Shown here: one piece after another, positions 1-8,862 of the stretch
How positions within the stretch are numbered: the stretch's first letter is position 1
How the letters are laid out: every line of letters begins with the position of its first letter
Assembly (NCBI GenBank): GCA_945863035.1
Contig: CAMAZH010000027.1
Coordinates: 1 to 39,342, forward strand
Direction: 5' to 3'
DNA: 39,342 bases
From: Chitinophaga pinensis
Lineage (GTDB): Bacteria; Bacteroidota; Bacteroidia; Bacteroidales; GCA-2748055
Made by a program: the position numbers and the translations under genes
The notes under the pieces: generated by a model
Database searches by the model: none
Seen by the model: only the letters and a program-made list of their open reading frames with translations
Told to the model about the DNA's origin: nothing

Positions 1-3
1 TTT

Positions 4-3000
4 CTAGTACTCATCCCAACTCTTAATGGATATCTCATCAATGTCCATTTTGCAGAACGCGATGATAAACGCGCTTGCCAAACGGGCATTTGTAATTAGG
101 GGGATGTTGTAGTCAACCGCGCTTCTCCGTATCATATAATCGTTCGACAATTCCGATTTGGTAAGATCCTTGGGTATGTTGATTACCAGGTCAATCATTT
201 TGTTTTTCAGGTAATCAAGCGTGTTGGGCTGCTTGTCCTCATCGGGCCAGTGCAGGGGCGTTGATTCGATGCCGTTAAGCTTCAAAAAGTTATGGGTGCC
301 AAAGGTGGCAAAAAGGTTGTATCCCTTTTCCGTGAGCAGGCGACAGCTGTTTACCAACTCAACTTTCGAACGCATGGGTCCGGTAGACAACAGTATATTT
401 TTCTTGGGGATACGATAGCCCGTCGAAAGCATGGCTTTAAGCACAGCGTCATAAAAGTTGTCGCCGATACAACCCACCTCACCGGTCGATGCCATGTCCA
501 CTCCCAGAACGGGGTCGGCCTGCTTGAGCCTCGAAAACGAGAACTGCGGGGCTTTTATTCCGATGTAATCCAGATCGAAAATCGATTTAGAGGGCTTTTC
601 AACCGGTACTTTTAGCATGACTTTGGTTGCAAGCTCAATCAGATTGGTTTTCAACACCTTCGACACAAAGGGCATGCTTCGCGATGCGCGCAGGTTGCAT
701 TCGATAACTTTTATGTCGTTGTCCTTGGCCAGAAACTGGATATTGAAAGGACCGGTAATTTCCAGGTTGCTGGCAAGCTGTCGTGCGATTTTCTTGATTC
801 TCCTGACGGTTTCGAAATATATTTTCTGGGGAGGGAAAACCATGGTCGCATCGCCTGAGTGAACCCCTGCAAATTCGACATGTTCGGAGATTGCATACGA
901 AAAAAGCTCGCCTTCACGCGCCACAGCGTCAATTTCGATCTCTTTGGCCTGTTCGATAAACTCGGAAACCACAACAGGATATTGCTTGGAAACCCTGGCT
1001 GCCAATTTAAGGAAATGCTCGAGCTCATCAGTGTTCGAAACCACATTCATGGCAGCGCCCGAAAGCACATAGGAGGGGCGTATCAGGACCGGGAATCCCA
1101 CTTTCGTAATAAACTCGGATATTTCTGCCATACTGGTCATCTCCTGCCAACGGGGCTGATCGATTCCCAACTTGTCCAAAAGGCTGGAAAACTTATGACG
1201 GTTTTCGGCTTTGTCAATCGAAAGCGGAGAGGTTCCCAAAATTGGAACGTTCAGATTATACAATCGCATTGCAAGGTTATTGGGAATCTGTCCTCCCATG
1301 GAAACAATCAATCCCTTGGGATTCTCGAGCTCCACAATGTCCATAACCCGCTCGAGCGAGAGCTCGTCGAAATACAAGCGGTCGCAAACGTCGTAATCGG
1401 TACTTACGGTTTCCGGATTATAATTGATCATGATGGAACGGTAGCCTTCGTCGTTAACCGTATTTAGGGCGTTAACACTGCACCAGTCAAACTCAACAGA
1501 ACTTCCGATCCGGTATGCGCCGGAACCCAGTACCACCACCGACTTCATATCCGACTGGAATGTAACGTCGTGCGTACTCCCGCTATAGGTAAGATACAAA
1601 TAATTGGTTTGTGCGGGGTATTCGGCAGCAAGGGTGTCAATCTGCTTCACATAAGGAACGATTCCCACACTTTTTCTATAGTTTCTGACTTGTAACAGGC
1701 CGTCTTCCATTTCCGATCCCTTAAGAACCAGCCTTGAAAGCTGGAAATCACTGAAGCCTGTCACCTTGGCTTCTTTTAAAAGTTCTATGGGAAGGGTCTC
1801 GAGGGAATTGTATCCTTCGAGTCTGTTCTTGATTTTATAAATTCTATCCAGTTTCTGCAAAAACCAATGATCGATTCTGGTGAGTTCATGAATTCTCTCC
1901 AGCGAAAGACCTTTTTCAAGAGCCTTCTCGATGACGAAAATTCTCATATCCGTAGGCTCGTTGAGTTCTTTCTCGATATCCTCGAACTCGAGATCGTGAT
2001 TTCCGACAAATCCGTGCATACCCTGCCCTATCATCCGAAGGCCTTTCTGAATGGCCTCCTCGAAAGTGCGGCCAATCGACATCACCTCTCCTACCGACTT
2101 CATACTGCTGTCGATGAGTTTGCTCACACCGGTAAACTTGTTCAAATCCCAACGGGGGATCTTGCAAACGATATAGTCGAGCGATGGCTCAAAAAATGCA
2201 GAAGTTGTTTTGGTAATGGAGTTTTTGAGTTCATGAAGACCATAACCGAGCGCGAGTTTGGCTGCCACGAAGGCAAGGGGATATCCTGTAGCTTTGGATG
2301 CAAGGGCACTGGAGCGCGACAAACGCGCGTTGACCTCAATAACACGGTAGTCCTCTGAAAAAGGATCGAGTGCATACTGAACATTGCACTCTCCCACAAT
2401 TCCGATATGGCGTATCAGTTCAATGGCTATTTTGCGAAGCTTATGGTATTCGCTGTTTGTAAGCGTCTGCGAAGGAGCAACAACAATACTCTCCCCGGTA
2501 TGGATTCCCAGTGGGTCAAAATTCTCCATGTTGCAAACGGTGATGCAGTTGTCGTATTTGTCACGAACAACTTCGTATTCAATCTCTTTCCATCCTTTAA
2601 GTGACTCTTCAACAAGGATCTGATCGGAATAGGAAAATGCCTTACGGGCCAGCTGCACAAGCTCGACCATGTTGTAGCAGAAGCCACTCCCCTGCCCGCC
2701 CAGAGTGTAGGCGGCACGGATTATTATCGGGAACCCCAGCTCTTCAGCAGCCTTCTGGGCATTTTCGATTGTTGTAACAGCGATGCTTTTGGGAGTAAAT
2801 ACATTGATCTCCTTAAGCCGGTTCACAAACTTCTCACGGTCTTCAGTATCCATGATCGACTGTATGGGAGTTCCCAACACCCGAACATTATTATCTATTA
2901 AGATGTTTTTCCGGAAAAGCTCGATACCGCAGTTCAGAGCGGTTTGTCCTCCGAAAGAAAGCAAAATACCGTCGGGTTTTTCTTTCTTGATTACCTTTTC

Positions 3001-3216
3001 AACAAAATAAGCTGTTATGGGGAGAAAATAAATCTTATCGGCAATTCCCTCACTGGTTTGCACCGTAGCAATATTGGGATTAATTAAAACGGTTTCAATA
3101 CCCTCCTCACGCAAGGCTTTAAGTGCCTGCGATCCGGAGTAATCAAATTCACCGGCTTCGCCGATTTTCAGAGCTCCCGAACCCAGGAGGATAATTTTTT
3201 TGATTGATTTGTCCAT
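4..3216 (-). CDS. carB: carbamoyl-phosphate synthase large subunit
   Basis: Makes carbamoyl phosphate from bicarbonate, ammonia (delivered by the CarA glutaminase subunit) and two ATP, for arginine and pyrimidine synthesis in the cytosol. The 1070-aa protein has the usual duplicated layout: an N-terminal ATP-grasp half (VIEVNARLSRSSALASKATG), a C-terminal ATP-grasp half (VIECNLRASRSMPFVSK) and an MGS-like allosteric domain over roughly the last 140 residues. The open frame begins at 3249, but I choose the ATG at 3216 (MDKSIKKIILLGSGALKIGE) because this is where family homology begins and because a TAnnTTTG box lies at 3247-3254, so the transcript probably starts near 3240. It is divergent from argR and is not preceded by carA, which is absent from the window. 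The reading frame is intact. Confidence 0.97.
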   Translation of the reverse strand: MDKSIKKIILLGSGALKIGEAGEFDYSGSQALKALREEGIETVLINPNIATVQTSEGIADKIYFLPITAYFVEKVIKKEKPDGILLSFGGQTALNCGIELFRKNILIDNNVRVLGTPIQSIMDTEDREKFVNRLKEINVFTPKSIAVTTIENAQKAAEELGFPIIIRAAYTLGGQGSGFCYNMVELVQLARKAFSYSDQILVEESLKGWKEIEYEVVRDKYDNCITVCNMENFDPLGIHTGESIVVAPSQTLTNSEYHKLRKIAIELIRHIGIVGECNVQYALDPFSEDYRVIEVNARLSRSSALASKATGYPLAFVAAKLALGYGLHELKNSITKTTSAFFEPSLDYIVCKIPRWDLNKFTGVSKLIDSSMKSVGEVMSIGRTFEEAIQKGLRMIGQGMHGFVGNHDLEFEDIEKELNEPTDMRIFVIEKALEKGLSLERIHELTRIDHWFLQKLDRIYKIKNRLEGYNSLETLPIELLKEAKVTGFSDFQLSRLVLKGSEMEDGLLQVRNYRKSVGIVPYVKQIDTLAAEYPAQTNYLYLTYSGSTHDVTFQSDMKSVVVLGSGAYRIGSSVEFDWCSVNALNTVNDEGYRSIMINYNPETVSTDYDVCDRLYFDELSLERVMDIVELENPKGLIVSMGGQIPNNLAMRLYNLNVPILGTSPLSIDKAENRHKFSSLLDKLGIDQPRWQEMTSMAEISEFITKVGFPVLIRPSYVLSGAAMNVVSNTDELEHFLKLAARVSKQYPVVVSEFIEQAKEIEIDAVAREGELFSYAISEHVEFAGVHSGDATMVFPPQKIYFETVRRIKKIARQLASNLEITGPFNIQFLAKDNDIKVIECNLRASRSMPFVSKVLKTNLIELATKVMLKVPVEKPSKSIFDLDYIGIKAPQFSFSRLKQADPVLGVDMASTGEVGCIGDNFYDAVLKAMLSTGYRIPKKNILLSTGPMRSKVELVNSCRLLTEKGYNLFATFGTHNFLKLNGIESTPLHWPDEDKQPNTLDYLKNKMIDLVINIPKDLTKSELSNDYMIRRSAVDYNIPLITNARLASAFIIAFCKMDIDEISIKSWDEY

Positions 3217-3246
3217 TAAGAAAAAGGCTAATTGATTTGAATGGAA

Positions 3247-3254
3247 CAAAAATA
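3247..3254 (-). promoter_or_regulatory. putative carB promoter, -7 box TATTTTTG
   Basis: Read on the minus strand, TATTTTTG matches the Bacteroidota -7 consensus TAnnTTTG exactly and lies 30 bases before the chosen carB start. I see no good TTG -33 element at the normal spacing, so the promoter would need activation or be weak. The box lies 63 bases from the ARG-box-like site near argR. Confidence 0.4.
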
Positions 3255-3274
3255 GATAAAAAAATCAGATAAAA

Positions 3275-3306
3275 TTGTTTTTTATCATACATAATGTATA
3301 TTTTTG
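3275..3306 (+). promoter_or_regulatory. putative argR operon promoter
   Basis: TTG at 3275-3277 and TATTTTTG at 3299-3306 are separated by 21 bases, matching the known Bacteroidota layout TTG-N17-23-TAnnTTTG. Transcription would start near 3310, giving a leader of under 20 bases before the argR ATG at 3329. A perfect 13-base palindrome, ATACATAATGTAT (3287-3299), lies in the spacer and could be an operator. Confidence 0.55.
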
Positions 3307-3315
3307 CATTTTTAT

Positions 3316-3329
3316 TGCATAATTATACA
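3316..3329 (+). promoter_or_regulatory. ARG-box-like palindrome before argR
   Basis: TGCATAATTATACA is an almost perfect palindrome. It resembles the ArgR operator core TGAATwwwwATTCA known from proteobacteria and firmicutes, differing at two positions. It overlaps the predicted start of transcription and the first base of argR, which fits autorepression by the adjacent gene product. The site is inferred from sequence only; Bacteroidota ARG boxes are less well described. Confidence 0.45.
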
Positions 3330-3805
3330 TGAAGAATAAGAGCGAGCGTTTACTGGCAATCCGGAGGTTGGTTGGGAACAGGAAAATTTCCAGTCAGGAC
3401 GAGTTGCTAAAGCTACTGGCGGCTGAAGGTTTCAATATGACTCAGGCCACCTTGTCGCGTGATTTGCGCTATCTGAAAGTATCAAAAATGCCCGATAAGG
3501 ACGACTCGTATAACTATGCACTGCAGGATCAGGAAAATAGGCCAAGCCCGCAGATCAGGTCGGGGTTTCCACTGAATGGTTTTCTATCCATTCAGTTTGC
3601 TCAGGGAATGGCCATTGTAAGGACCCATCCGGGATTTGCAAGCGGCATTGCCTCGGCCATCGACACGATGAACCTTAAGGAGATAGCAGGGACCATCGCA
3701 GGAGATGATACCATCCTTTTGATTCCAAGCGAAAACTCCAAAAAAGAAGATATTATCAGGAAATTGTCTGGCTTGTTTCCTGGAATAAAAGCAAAAATCA
3801 TTTAA
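3329..3805 (+). CDS. argR: arginine repressor
   Basis: Arginine-responsive DNA-binding regulator of arginine metabolism, active as a hexamer in the cytosol. The 158-aa length is typical. The N-terminal winged helix carries the recognition-helix signature TLSRDLRYLKV (about residues 41-51). The C-terminal arginine-binding and hexamerisation domain carries GTIAGDDT (121-128), whose two Asp residues contact arginine in characterised ArgR. The gene heads the arginine/proline operon and is divergent from carB, with a candidate ARG box over its own start. The next gene begins 6 bases after its stop. The likely role is repression of this operon when arginine is plentiful. Confidence 0.96.
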   Translation: MKNKSERLLAIRRLVGNRKISSQDELLKLLAAEGFNMTQATLSRDLRYLKVSKMPDKDDSYNYALQDQENRPSPQIRSGFPLNGFLSIQFAQGMAIVRTHPGFASGIASAIDTMNLKEIAGTIAGDDTILLIPSENSKKEDIIRKLSGLFPGIKAKII

Positions 3806-3811
3806 ACTAAA

Positions 3812-4408
3812 ATGGAAAAGATCATCATAAAATTCGCGGATGCAACTGATCTTCCGCTTGTGGGATTCATTAAGGATGCCATCATACACGCTTCGGAGCA
3901 GAAGGGTACGGGTATTGCTGTCCGCTCTTCCGAATACATCACGGGAAAAATACTTGAAGGCAAGGCAATAATTGCAAAATCAGAGGCCGGCACCTGGGCC
4001 GGGTTTTGTTACATTGAATCCTGGGGTCATAACCGTTTTGTGGCCAACTCGGGATTAATAGTAGACGAAAAGTTCAGGGGAAGGGGACTTGCCAAAGCCA
4101 TCAAGTCGAAAGCTTTTGAGCTCTCCCAGAAACTGTTTCCGGGAGCCAAACTTTTTGGGATAACCACAAGCCTTGCGGTGATGAAAATCAACTCCGAGCT
4201 CGGTTACAAACCCGTGACCATTTCCGAATTGACCGATGACGAGGAGTTTTGGAAAGGCTGTCAGACTTGTCCCTATTACGACATCCTTGTGCGCACAAAA
4301 AGATCGCACTGCCTCTGCACGGCCATGCTTCTGGATCCGGACCAAAAGAAAACACCCAAAACCCTTACAGCAAGCACCGAAATGCCTACATTACAATCAC
4401 ATAAATAA
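3812..4408 (+). CDS. GNAT-family acyltransferase of the arginine cluster
   Basis: A 198-aa GNAT protein. The acyl-CoA pyrophosphate-binding motif RGRGLA is at residues 89-94, in the expected place after the beta-4 strand. The C-terminal extension has two close cysteine pairs, C150/C153 and C167/C169, which could bind a metal. From its place between argR and argG it is most likely the enzyme that acylates glutamate at the first step of arginine synthesis, an N-acetyl- or N-succinylglutamate synthase that replaces classical ArgA or ArgJ. Bacteroides fragilis uses N-succinylated intermediates in this pathway, so the acyl donor cannot be told from sequence. The enzymatic role is inference from context; the GNAT fold is clear. 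Confidence 0.8.
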   Translation: MEKIIIKFADATDLPLVGFIKDAIIHASEQKGTGIAVRSSEYITGKILEGKAIIAKSEAGTWAGFCYIESWGHNRFVANSGLIVDEKFRGRGLAKAIKSKAFELSQKLFPGAKLFGITTSLAVMKINSELGYKPVTISELTDDEEFWKGCQTCPYYDILVRTKRSHCLCTAMLLDPDQKKTPKTLTASTEMPTLQSHK

Positions 4409-4432
4409 TCCCCCGGAAAAAAACGAATCAAT

Positions 4433-5638
4433 ATGAAGAAAAAACTTGTGTTGGCTTACAGTGGCGGACTCGACACGTCATTTTGCACGCATTACCTCAG
4501 CAACCAGGAAAATTACGAGGTTCACACCGTTATTGTTAATACAGGCGGGTTTACCGAAGAGGAACTGAAACTGCTGGAAGCGAAAGCCATAAAGTTTGGT
4601 GCAACAAAACATCACACAATCGATGCCACGGACGATTATTATAACCACTGCATACAGTTCCTTATTTTTGGAAACGTGATGCGTAACCGGAATTACCCGG
4701 TATCTGTAAGCTCGGAACGCAGTTTTCAGGCTCTGAAAGTCATTAATTACGCCCGCAATCAGGGTATCAACACCATCGCCCACGGGTCAACCGGTGCAGG
4801 AAACGACCAGGTTCGCTTCGAAGCGATTTTTCAGGTATCGGCCCCTGAAATCGAAGTAATCGCTCCCATCCGTGATCTCAGACTTAGCCGCGAGCAGGAA
4901 ATCGATTATCTTATCAAAGCAGGCTTGGATTTCAATTTCGAAAAATCCAAATACAGCATTAACCAGGGTCTTTGGGGAACCAGTGTTGGCGGGAGAGAGA
5001 CCCTTTCCTCGGCACAGGAACTTCCCGATGAGGCCTACCCGGTTAAAAATTTGAAACAGGGAACCGAATTGGTCGATATTGAATATCTCAACGGCACTCC
5101 TGTAAAGATTAACGGCACTGCCTTTGAGAATCCCGTTGAGCTCATACAGAATCTCGAATCGCTGGCTGCGGTTTACGCCATCGGAAGGGATGTACATGTA
5201 GGGGAAACCATTATTGGGATCAAAGGAAGAGTAGGATTCCAGGCATCGGCAGCCTATATACTTATTAACGCCCATTACGCCCTTGAAAAACATGTTCTCT
5301 CCAAATGGCAACAACATTGGAAAGAACAGCTCGGGAACTGGTATGGCATGTTTATCCATGAAGGACTTTTCCTTGAGCCGGTTATGCGCGACATCGAGAA
5401 TTTCCTTGTCAGCAGCCAGAGAAACGTGAGCGGAAAGGTAAGTGTGCGCCTGCGCCCCTACTCCATGGTAGTTACGGGAGTGGAGTCGCCAAAAGATCTA
5501 ATGAACTCGGGCTTTGCCAAATACGGCGAAGAGATAGGATCCTGGACCGGCGACGATGTGAAGGGCTTTACCAAGATCTTCTCAAATCCCATGAAAATAT
5601 ACTATACGGTTAACCCACAGGAAAAACCTGAATTTTAA
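4433..5638 (+). CDS. argG: argininosuccinate synthase
   Basis: Joins citrulline and aspartate with ATP to give argininosuccinate, the penultimate step of arginine synthesis. At 401 aa the length is normal. The N-type ATP-pyrophosphatase loop AYSGGLDTS lies at residues 8-16, and the adjoining segment GSTGAGNDQVRFE (about 119-131) matches the family's citrulline/aspartate-binding region. It sits 24 bases after the GNAT gene and 11 bases before proC, inside the operon, and is served by argH three genes downstream. The ATG start has no Shine-Dalgarno sequence but an A-rich leader, as is common in this phylum. Confidence 0.96.
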   Translation: MKKKLVLAYSGGLDTSFCTHYLSNQENYEVHTVIVNTGGFTEEELKLLEAKAIKFGATKHHTIDATDDYYNHCIQFLIFGNVMRNRNYPVSVSSERSFQALKVINYARNQGINTIAHGSTGAGNDQVRFEAIFQVSAPEIEVIAPIRDLRLSREQEIDYLIKAGLDFNFEKSKYSINQGLWGTSVGGRETLSSAQELPDEAYPVKNLKQGTELVDIEYLNGTPVKINGTAFENPVELIQNLESLAAVYAIGRDVHVGETIIGIKGRVGFQASAAYILINAHYALEKHVLSKWQQHWKEQLGNWYGMFIHEGLFLEPVMRDIENFLVSSQRNVSGKVSVRLRPYSMVVTGVESPKDLMNSGFAKYGEEIGSWTGDDVKGFTKIFSNPMKIYYTVNPQEKPEF

Positions 5639-5649
5639 AAACTGAAAAA

Positions 5650-6459
5650 ATGGATTTGAAAAACACCAAAATCGCGGTTATAGGTGGGGGGAATATCGGG
5701 GGAGCCATTGTAAAGGGTCTTCTTCGCTCGGGAGAAATTCCGGCAGCCAATATTACCATAACCCGCAGGAATATATCCAGAATTACCGAGTTCTCTGATC
5801 TTGGGGTAAAAACCATGGAAGATAACAACCTGGCTGTAAGCACTGCAGATATTATCATACTCGCAGTTTTGCCTTCACAGTTGATGGGGATAGTCGATTC
5901 GCTTAAAGACTCGGTTAAAAAAGAAAAGCATATCGTGGTTTCGGTAGTAACAGCATTCAATCTGCAGGAGATCGGGCAGAGGCTGGAAACCGGCGTTCCC
6001 GTTGTGCGGGTGATGCCTAACACTGCAGCAGCGGTAGGCGAGTCGATGACCTGCCTGTGCGCCAACCCCGAACATCAGGCATCGCTCGAAAAAGTCAAGG
6101 CGGTTTTCGACAAGATCGGAAGCACCCTCGTAATTGCCGAAAACATGATGTCGTCGGCAACAATTCTAGGGGCATGCGGGATAGCCTTTTTTATGCGGTA
6201 TATCCGTGCTGCCTCACAAGGAGGAATTCAGGTTGGATTTCATGCCGCCGACGCACAACTGATCGCGGCCCAAACTGCACGCGGTGCCACAAGTCTGCTC
6301 CTTGAGTCGGGAAACCACCCCGAGCGTGAAATCGACAAGGTGACAACGCCCATGGGCTGCACCATTGCCGGTTTGAATGAAATGGAGCACAATGGCTTAA
6401 GCTCTGCGTTGATAAAAGGTATTGTTCTCTCTTATAATGAATTAAACAAACTCAAGTGA
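5650..6459 (+). CDS. proC: pyrroline-5-carboxylate reductase
   Basis: Reduces pyrroline-5-carboxylate to proline with NAD(P)H, the last step of proline synthesis. The 269-aa protein has the N-terminal Rossmann signature IGGGNIGGAIVKGL (about residues 11-24) and the conserved C-terminal stretch TTPMGCTIAGLNEMEHNG, which forms the dimer and active-site region of the family. Its last bases overlap the argE start as GTGA, so translation of the two genes is probably coupled. Together with proB and proA at the operon end it completes the proline pathway within one transcript. Confidence 0.95.
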   Translation: MDLKNTKIAVIGGGNIGGAIVKGLLRSGEIPAANITITRRNISRITEFSDLGVKTMEDNNLAVSTADIIILAVLPSQLMGIVDSLKDSVKKEKHIVVSVVTAFNLQEIGQRLETGVPVVRVMPNTAAAVGESMTCLCANPEHQASLEKVKAVFDKIGSTLVIAENMMSSATILGACGIAFFMRYIRAASQGGIQVGFHAADAQLIAAQTARGATSLLLESGNHPEREIDKVTTPMGCTIAGLNEMEHNGLSSALIKGIVLSYNELNKLK

Positions 6460-7514
6460 CAAGCGATACGATCAAACAAGCATCAGGACTCTTAAAACAG
6501 ATTCTTTCGATTCCCTCTATCAGCAGGGAAGAAACACAGGTATGCAGTTTCATCCAGGAATGGTTCCGGGAGAAGGGATTTCATGTGTACAGGAAGAACA
6601 ACAATATCTGGATCAAATCACTGATAAACGAAAACCTCCCAACCCTCCTGATGAATTCCCATATGGACACTGTAAAGCCCAGCAGCGACTGGACTCTGGA
6701 CCCGTACCTGCCGGAAATCCACGGTAACAAAATCTATGGTTTGGGGAGCAACGACGCAGGTGGTGCGCTGGTATCCATGATTTTTGCTTTTCTCGAGTTG
6801 AATGAGCAACCCTCAAGGGAGTATAATCTTATACTGGTTTTAAGCTCGGAGGAAGAAATTTCGGGTGCCAAGGGGATTTCATCGGTAATTGAAGATCTCG
6901 GGAAGTTTGACCTTGCAATTATCGGCGAACCCACCGGGATGAAAATGGCAGTGAGCGAGCGGGGACTTATAGTATTGGACTGCGTGGCCCATGGGAAAGC
7001 CGGGCATGCCGCACATAAGAACGGTGAAAACGCTATCATGAAAGCGATGGCCGATATACAGATTCTCGATAATCTCAAGTTTGAAAAGGTGTCGGAGTTC
7101 TTGGGTGAGGTTGGAGTAAGCGTCACTCAGATCGAGGCCGGAACCCAGCACAATGTTATTCCCGATGTCTGCCGGTTTGTTGTCGATGTCAGAACTAATG
7201 AGCATTACAGTAACGAAGAAATGCTGAAGCTCATCAGCTCAAAAATCACCTCGGAAGTCATTCCCCGAAGTATGCGGCTGGCCTCTTCATCTCTGGAGAT
7301 GACTCACCCTCTGGTTCTGAAAGCACAGAAAATGGGCATCGAAACCTTTGGCTCAAAAACCCTTTCCGACCAGGCGCTAATCCCCGGTCCCACTGTTAAA
7401 ATCGGACCCGGTATGTCGGAGCGCTCGCACCAGGCAGACGAATACGTCCTTACCGACGAAATCGAACAGGGCATAAAACTATACACAGAATTATTAACCG
7501 GATTCAAATTATAA
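6456..7514 (+). CDS. argE: M20 family N-acyl-ornithine/citrulline deacylase
   Basis: A 352-aa zinc metallopeptidase-fold deacylase. Metal and catalytic residues of the M20 family are visible: H69 and D71 in NSHMDT, D100 in GSNDAGG, the E-E pair at 132-133 in SSEEEISG, E158 in IGEPT, and a late His in RSHQADEY. In Bacteroides-type pathways the enzyme removes the acyl group from N-acetyl- or N-succinylcitrulline; elsewhere it acts on N-acetylornithine. I infer the former but cannot prove it. The start is a GTG at 6456 that overlaps the proC stop by four bases; argH begins one base after its stop. LysK/DapE-like activity is a less likely alternative given the neighbours. Confidence 0.88.
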   Translation: MTSDTIKQASGLLKQILSIPSISREETQVCSFIQEWFREKGFHVYRKNNNIWIKSLINENLPTLLMNSHMDTVKPSSDWTLDPYLPEIHGNKIYGLGSNDAGGALVSMIFAFLELNEQPSREYNLILVLSSEEEISGAKGISSVIEDLGKFDLAIIGEPTGMKMAVSERGLIVLDCVAHGKAGHAAHKNGENAIMKAMADIQILDNLKFEKVSEFLGEVGVSVTQIEAGTQHNVIPDVCRFVVDVRTNEHYSNEEMLKLISSKITSEVIPRSMRLASSSLEMTHPLVLKAQKMGIETFGSKTLSDQALIPGPTVKIGPGMSERSHQADEYVLTDEIEQGIKLYTELLTGFKL

Positions 7515-7515
7515 T

Positions 7516-8856
7516 ATGAACCTCTGGGATAAAGGAATAAAAACCGATTTGAATATTCTGGCCTTCACCGTAGGGAAAGACCGGGAACTTGATATTGAAC
7601 TGTCCGTATTTGATGTGATCGGATCGATGGCTCATGTCAGTATGCTTGCATCGGTTAACCTGGTGTCGGAAGACGAGAAAAACAACCTTATCAAAGCCTT
7701 GATTGCGATATCAGAGAGCATTTCCAAAGGCGATTTCGAAATTGAAGAGGGGATGGAAGACGTTCATTCCCAGGTTGAAAAAATACTCACCCAGAAACTT
7801 GGCGAAACCGGCAAGAAAATTCATTCGGCGCGATCGCGCAACGATCAGGTTCTTGTTGACCTCAAGTTGTACTACCGTGAGCAAATGGTTCAGCTGGCCA
7901 TGCTTACCTCCGAGCTCGTAAAAGCGCTTCTCGAAAACAGTGAGAAATACAAAAACATTGTTATCCCGGGCTACACGCACCTGCAGGCTGCTATGCCCTC
8001 ATCTTTCGGCTTGTGGTTTGCCGCGTATGCCGAGAGTCTTACCGAAGACCTCATGTTCCATGAAGGCATTATGGAATACATTAACCAAAACCCTCTGGGG
8101 TCGGCTGCCGGATATGGCTCATCGTTTCCCATAAACCGCGAGATGACCACCGAATTGCTGGAATTCAGCAACATGCACGTCAACTCCATCAATGCGCAGT
8201 TAAGCCGGGGAAAAACGGAGAAATTCATAGCCGCGGGAATGGGCGCGATCGCGGGAAGCCTCGGGAAGATGTCGATGGACCTGACCCTTTTCATGAGTCA
8301 GAATTTCGGATTTTTAAAACTTAAGGAGGAGCTCACAACCGGCTCGAGCATTATGCCGCACAAGAAGAATCCGGATGTGTTGGAGTTGATCCGTGCAAAA
8401 TCGGCAAGAATCAACAGCATTTACCAGGAGGTTTTGCTGCTTACCCACAATTTGCCCTCTGGATACCATCGCGATTTCCAGTTGTTGAAAGAAATTCTGT
8501 TTCCTGCCTACCAGGAGCTTTTCTCATGCTTGAACATGATGATACTGGCCCTTAAAAATCTCGATATATCCCCTGATATAATTAATGATGAACGGTATTT
8601 GTACATCTTCAGCGTTGAGAATGTAAATGAAAAAGTGAAAGCCGGAGTTCCCTTCAGGGAAGCTTACACGCAGGTGGCCAGTGAGATCGACAAAGGACGA
8701 TTCAGGCGACTCGAAAATGTAAGCTACACGCACACCGGAAGTATCGGCAACCTGGCAAACAGCAGGATTGCGGAGAAACTGGAAAAAGTGCTGGAGAAGC
8801 TGGAGGTAGAGCGCTACGCGGGATTCACAAGCCGATTCATTAACAAGTTAAAGTAA
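7516..8856 (+). CDS. argH: argininosuccinate lyase
   Basis: Splits argininosuccinate into arginine and fumarate, the last step of arginine synthesis. The 446-aa protein belongs to the fumarase/aspartase superfamily; the signature loop GSSIMPHKKNPD (from about residue 276) carries the catalytic serine, and HSARSRNDQV and GYTHLQAAMPSSFG are the other conserved substrate-binding blocks. It is directly downstream of argE with a one-base gap and six bases upstream of proB. The frame is intact and the length is near the family's usual 450-460. Confidence 0.96.
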   Translation: MNLWDKGIKTDLNILAFTVGKDRELDIELSVFDVIGSMAHVSMLASVNLVSEDEKNNLIKALIAISESISKGDFEIEEGMEDVHSQVEKILTQKLGETGKKIHSARSRNDQVLVDLKLYYREQMVQLAMLTSELVKALLENSEKYKNIVIPGYTHLQAAMPSSFGLWFAAYAESLTEDLMFHEGIMEYINQNPLGSAAGYGSSFPINREMTTELLEFSNMHVNSINAQLSRGKTEKFIAAGMGAIAGSLGKMSMDLTLFMSQNFGFLKLKEELTTGSSIMPHKKNPDVLELIRAKSARINSIYQEVLLLTHNLPSGYHRDFQLLKEILFPAYQELFSCLNMMILALKNLDISPDIINDERYLYIFSVENVNEKVKAGVPFREAYTQVASEIDKGRFRRLENVSYTHTGSIGNLANSRIAEKLEKVLEKLEVERYAGFTSRFINKLK

Positions 8857-8862
8857 ATTAAA

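Noticed and set aside
859..1467. Long plus-strand open frame within carB (202 codons)
   Set aside because: It lies opposite strongly conserved CarB coding sequence, has no homology I recognise and no start context; a shadow frame.
4787..5359. 190-codon minus-strand frame inside argG
   Set aside because: Antisense shadow of conserved ArgG; no recognisable domain.
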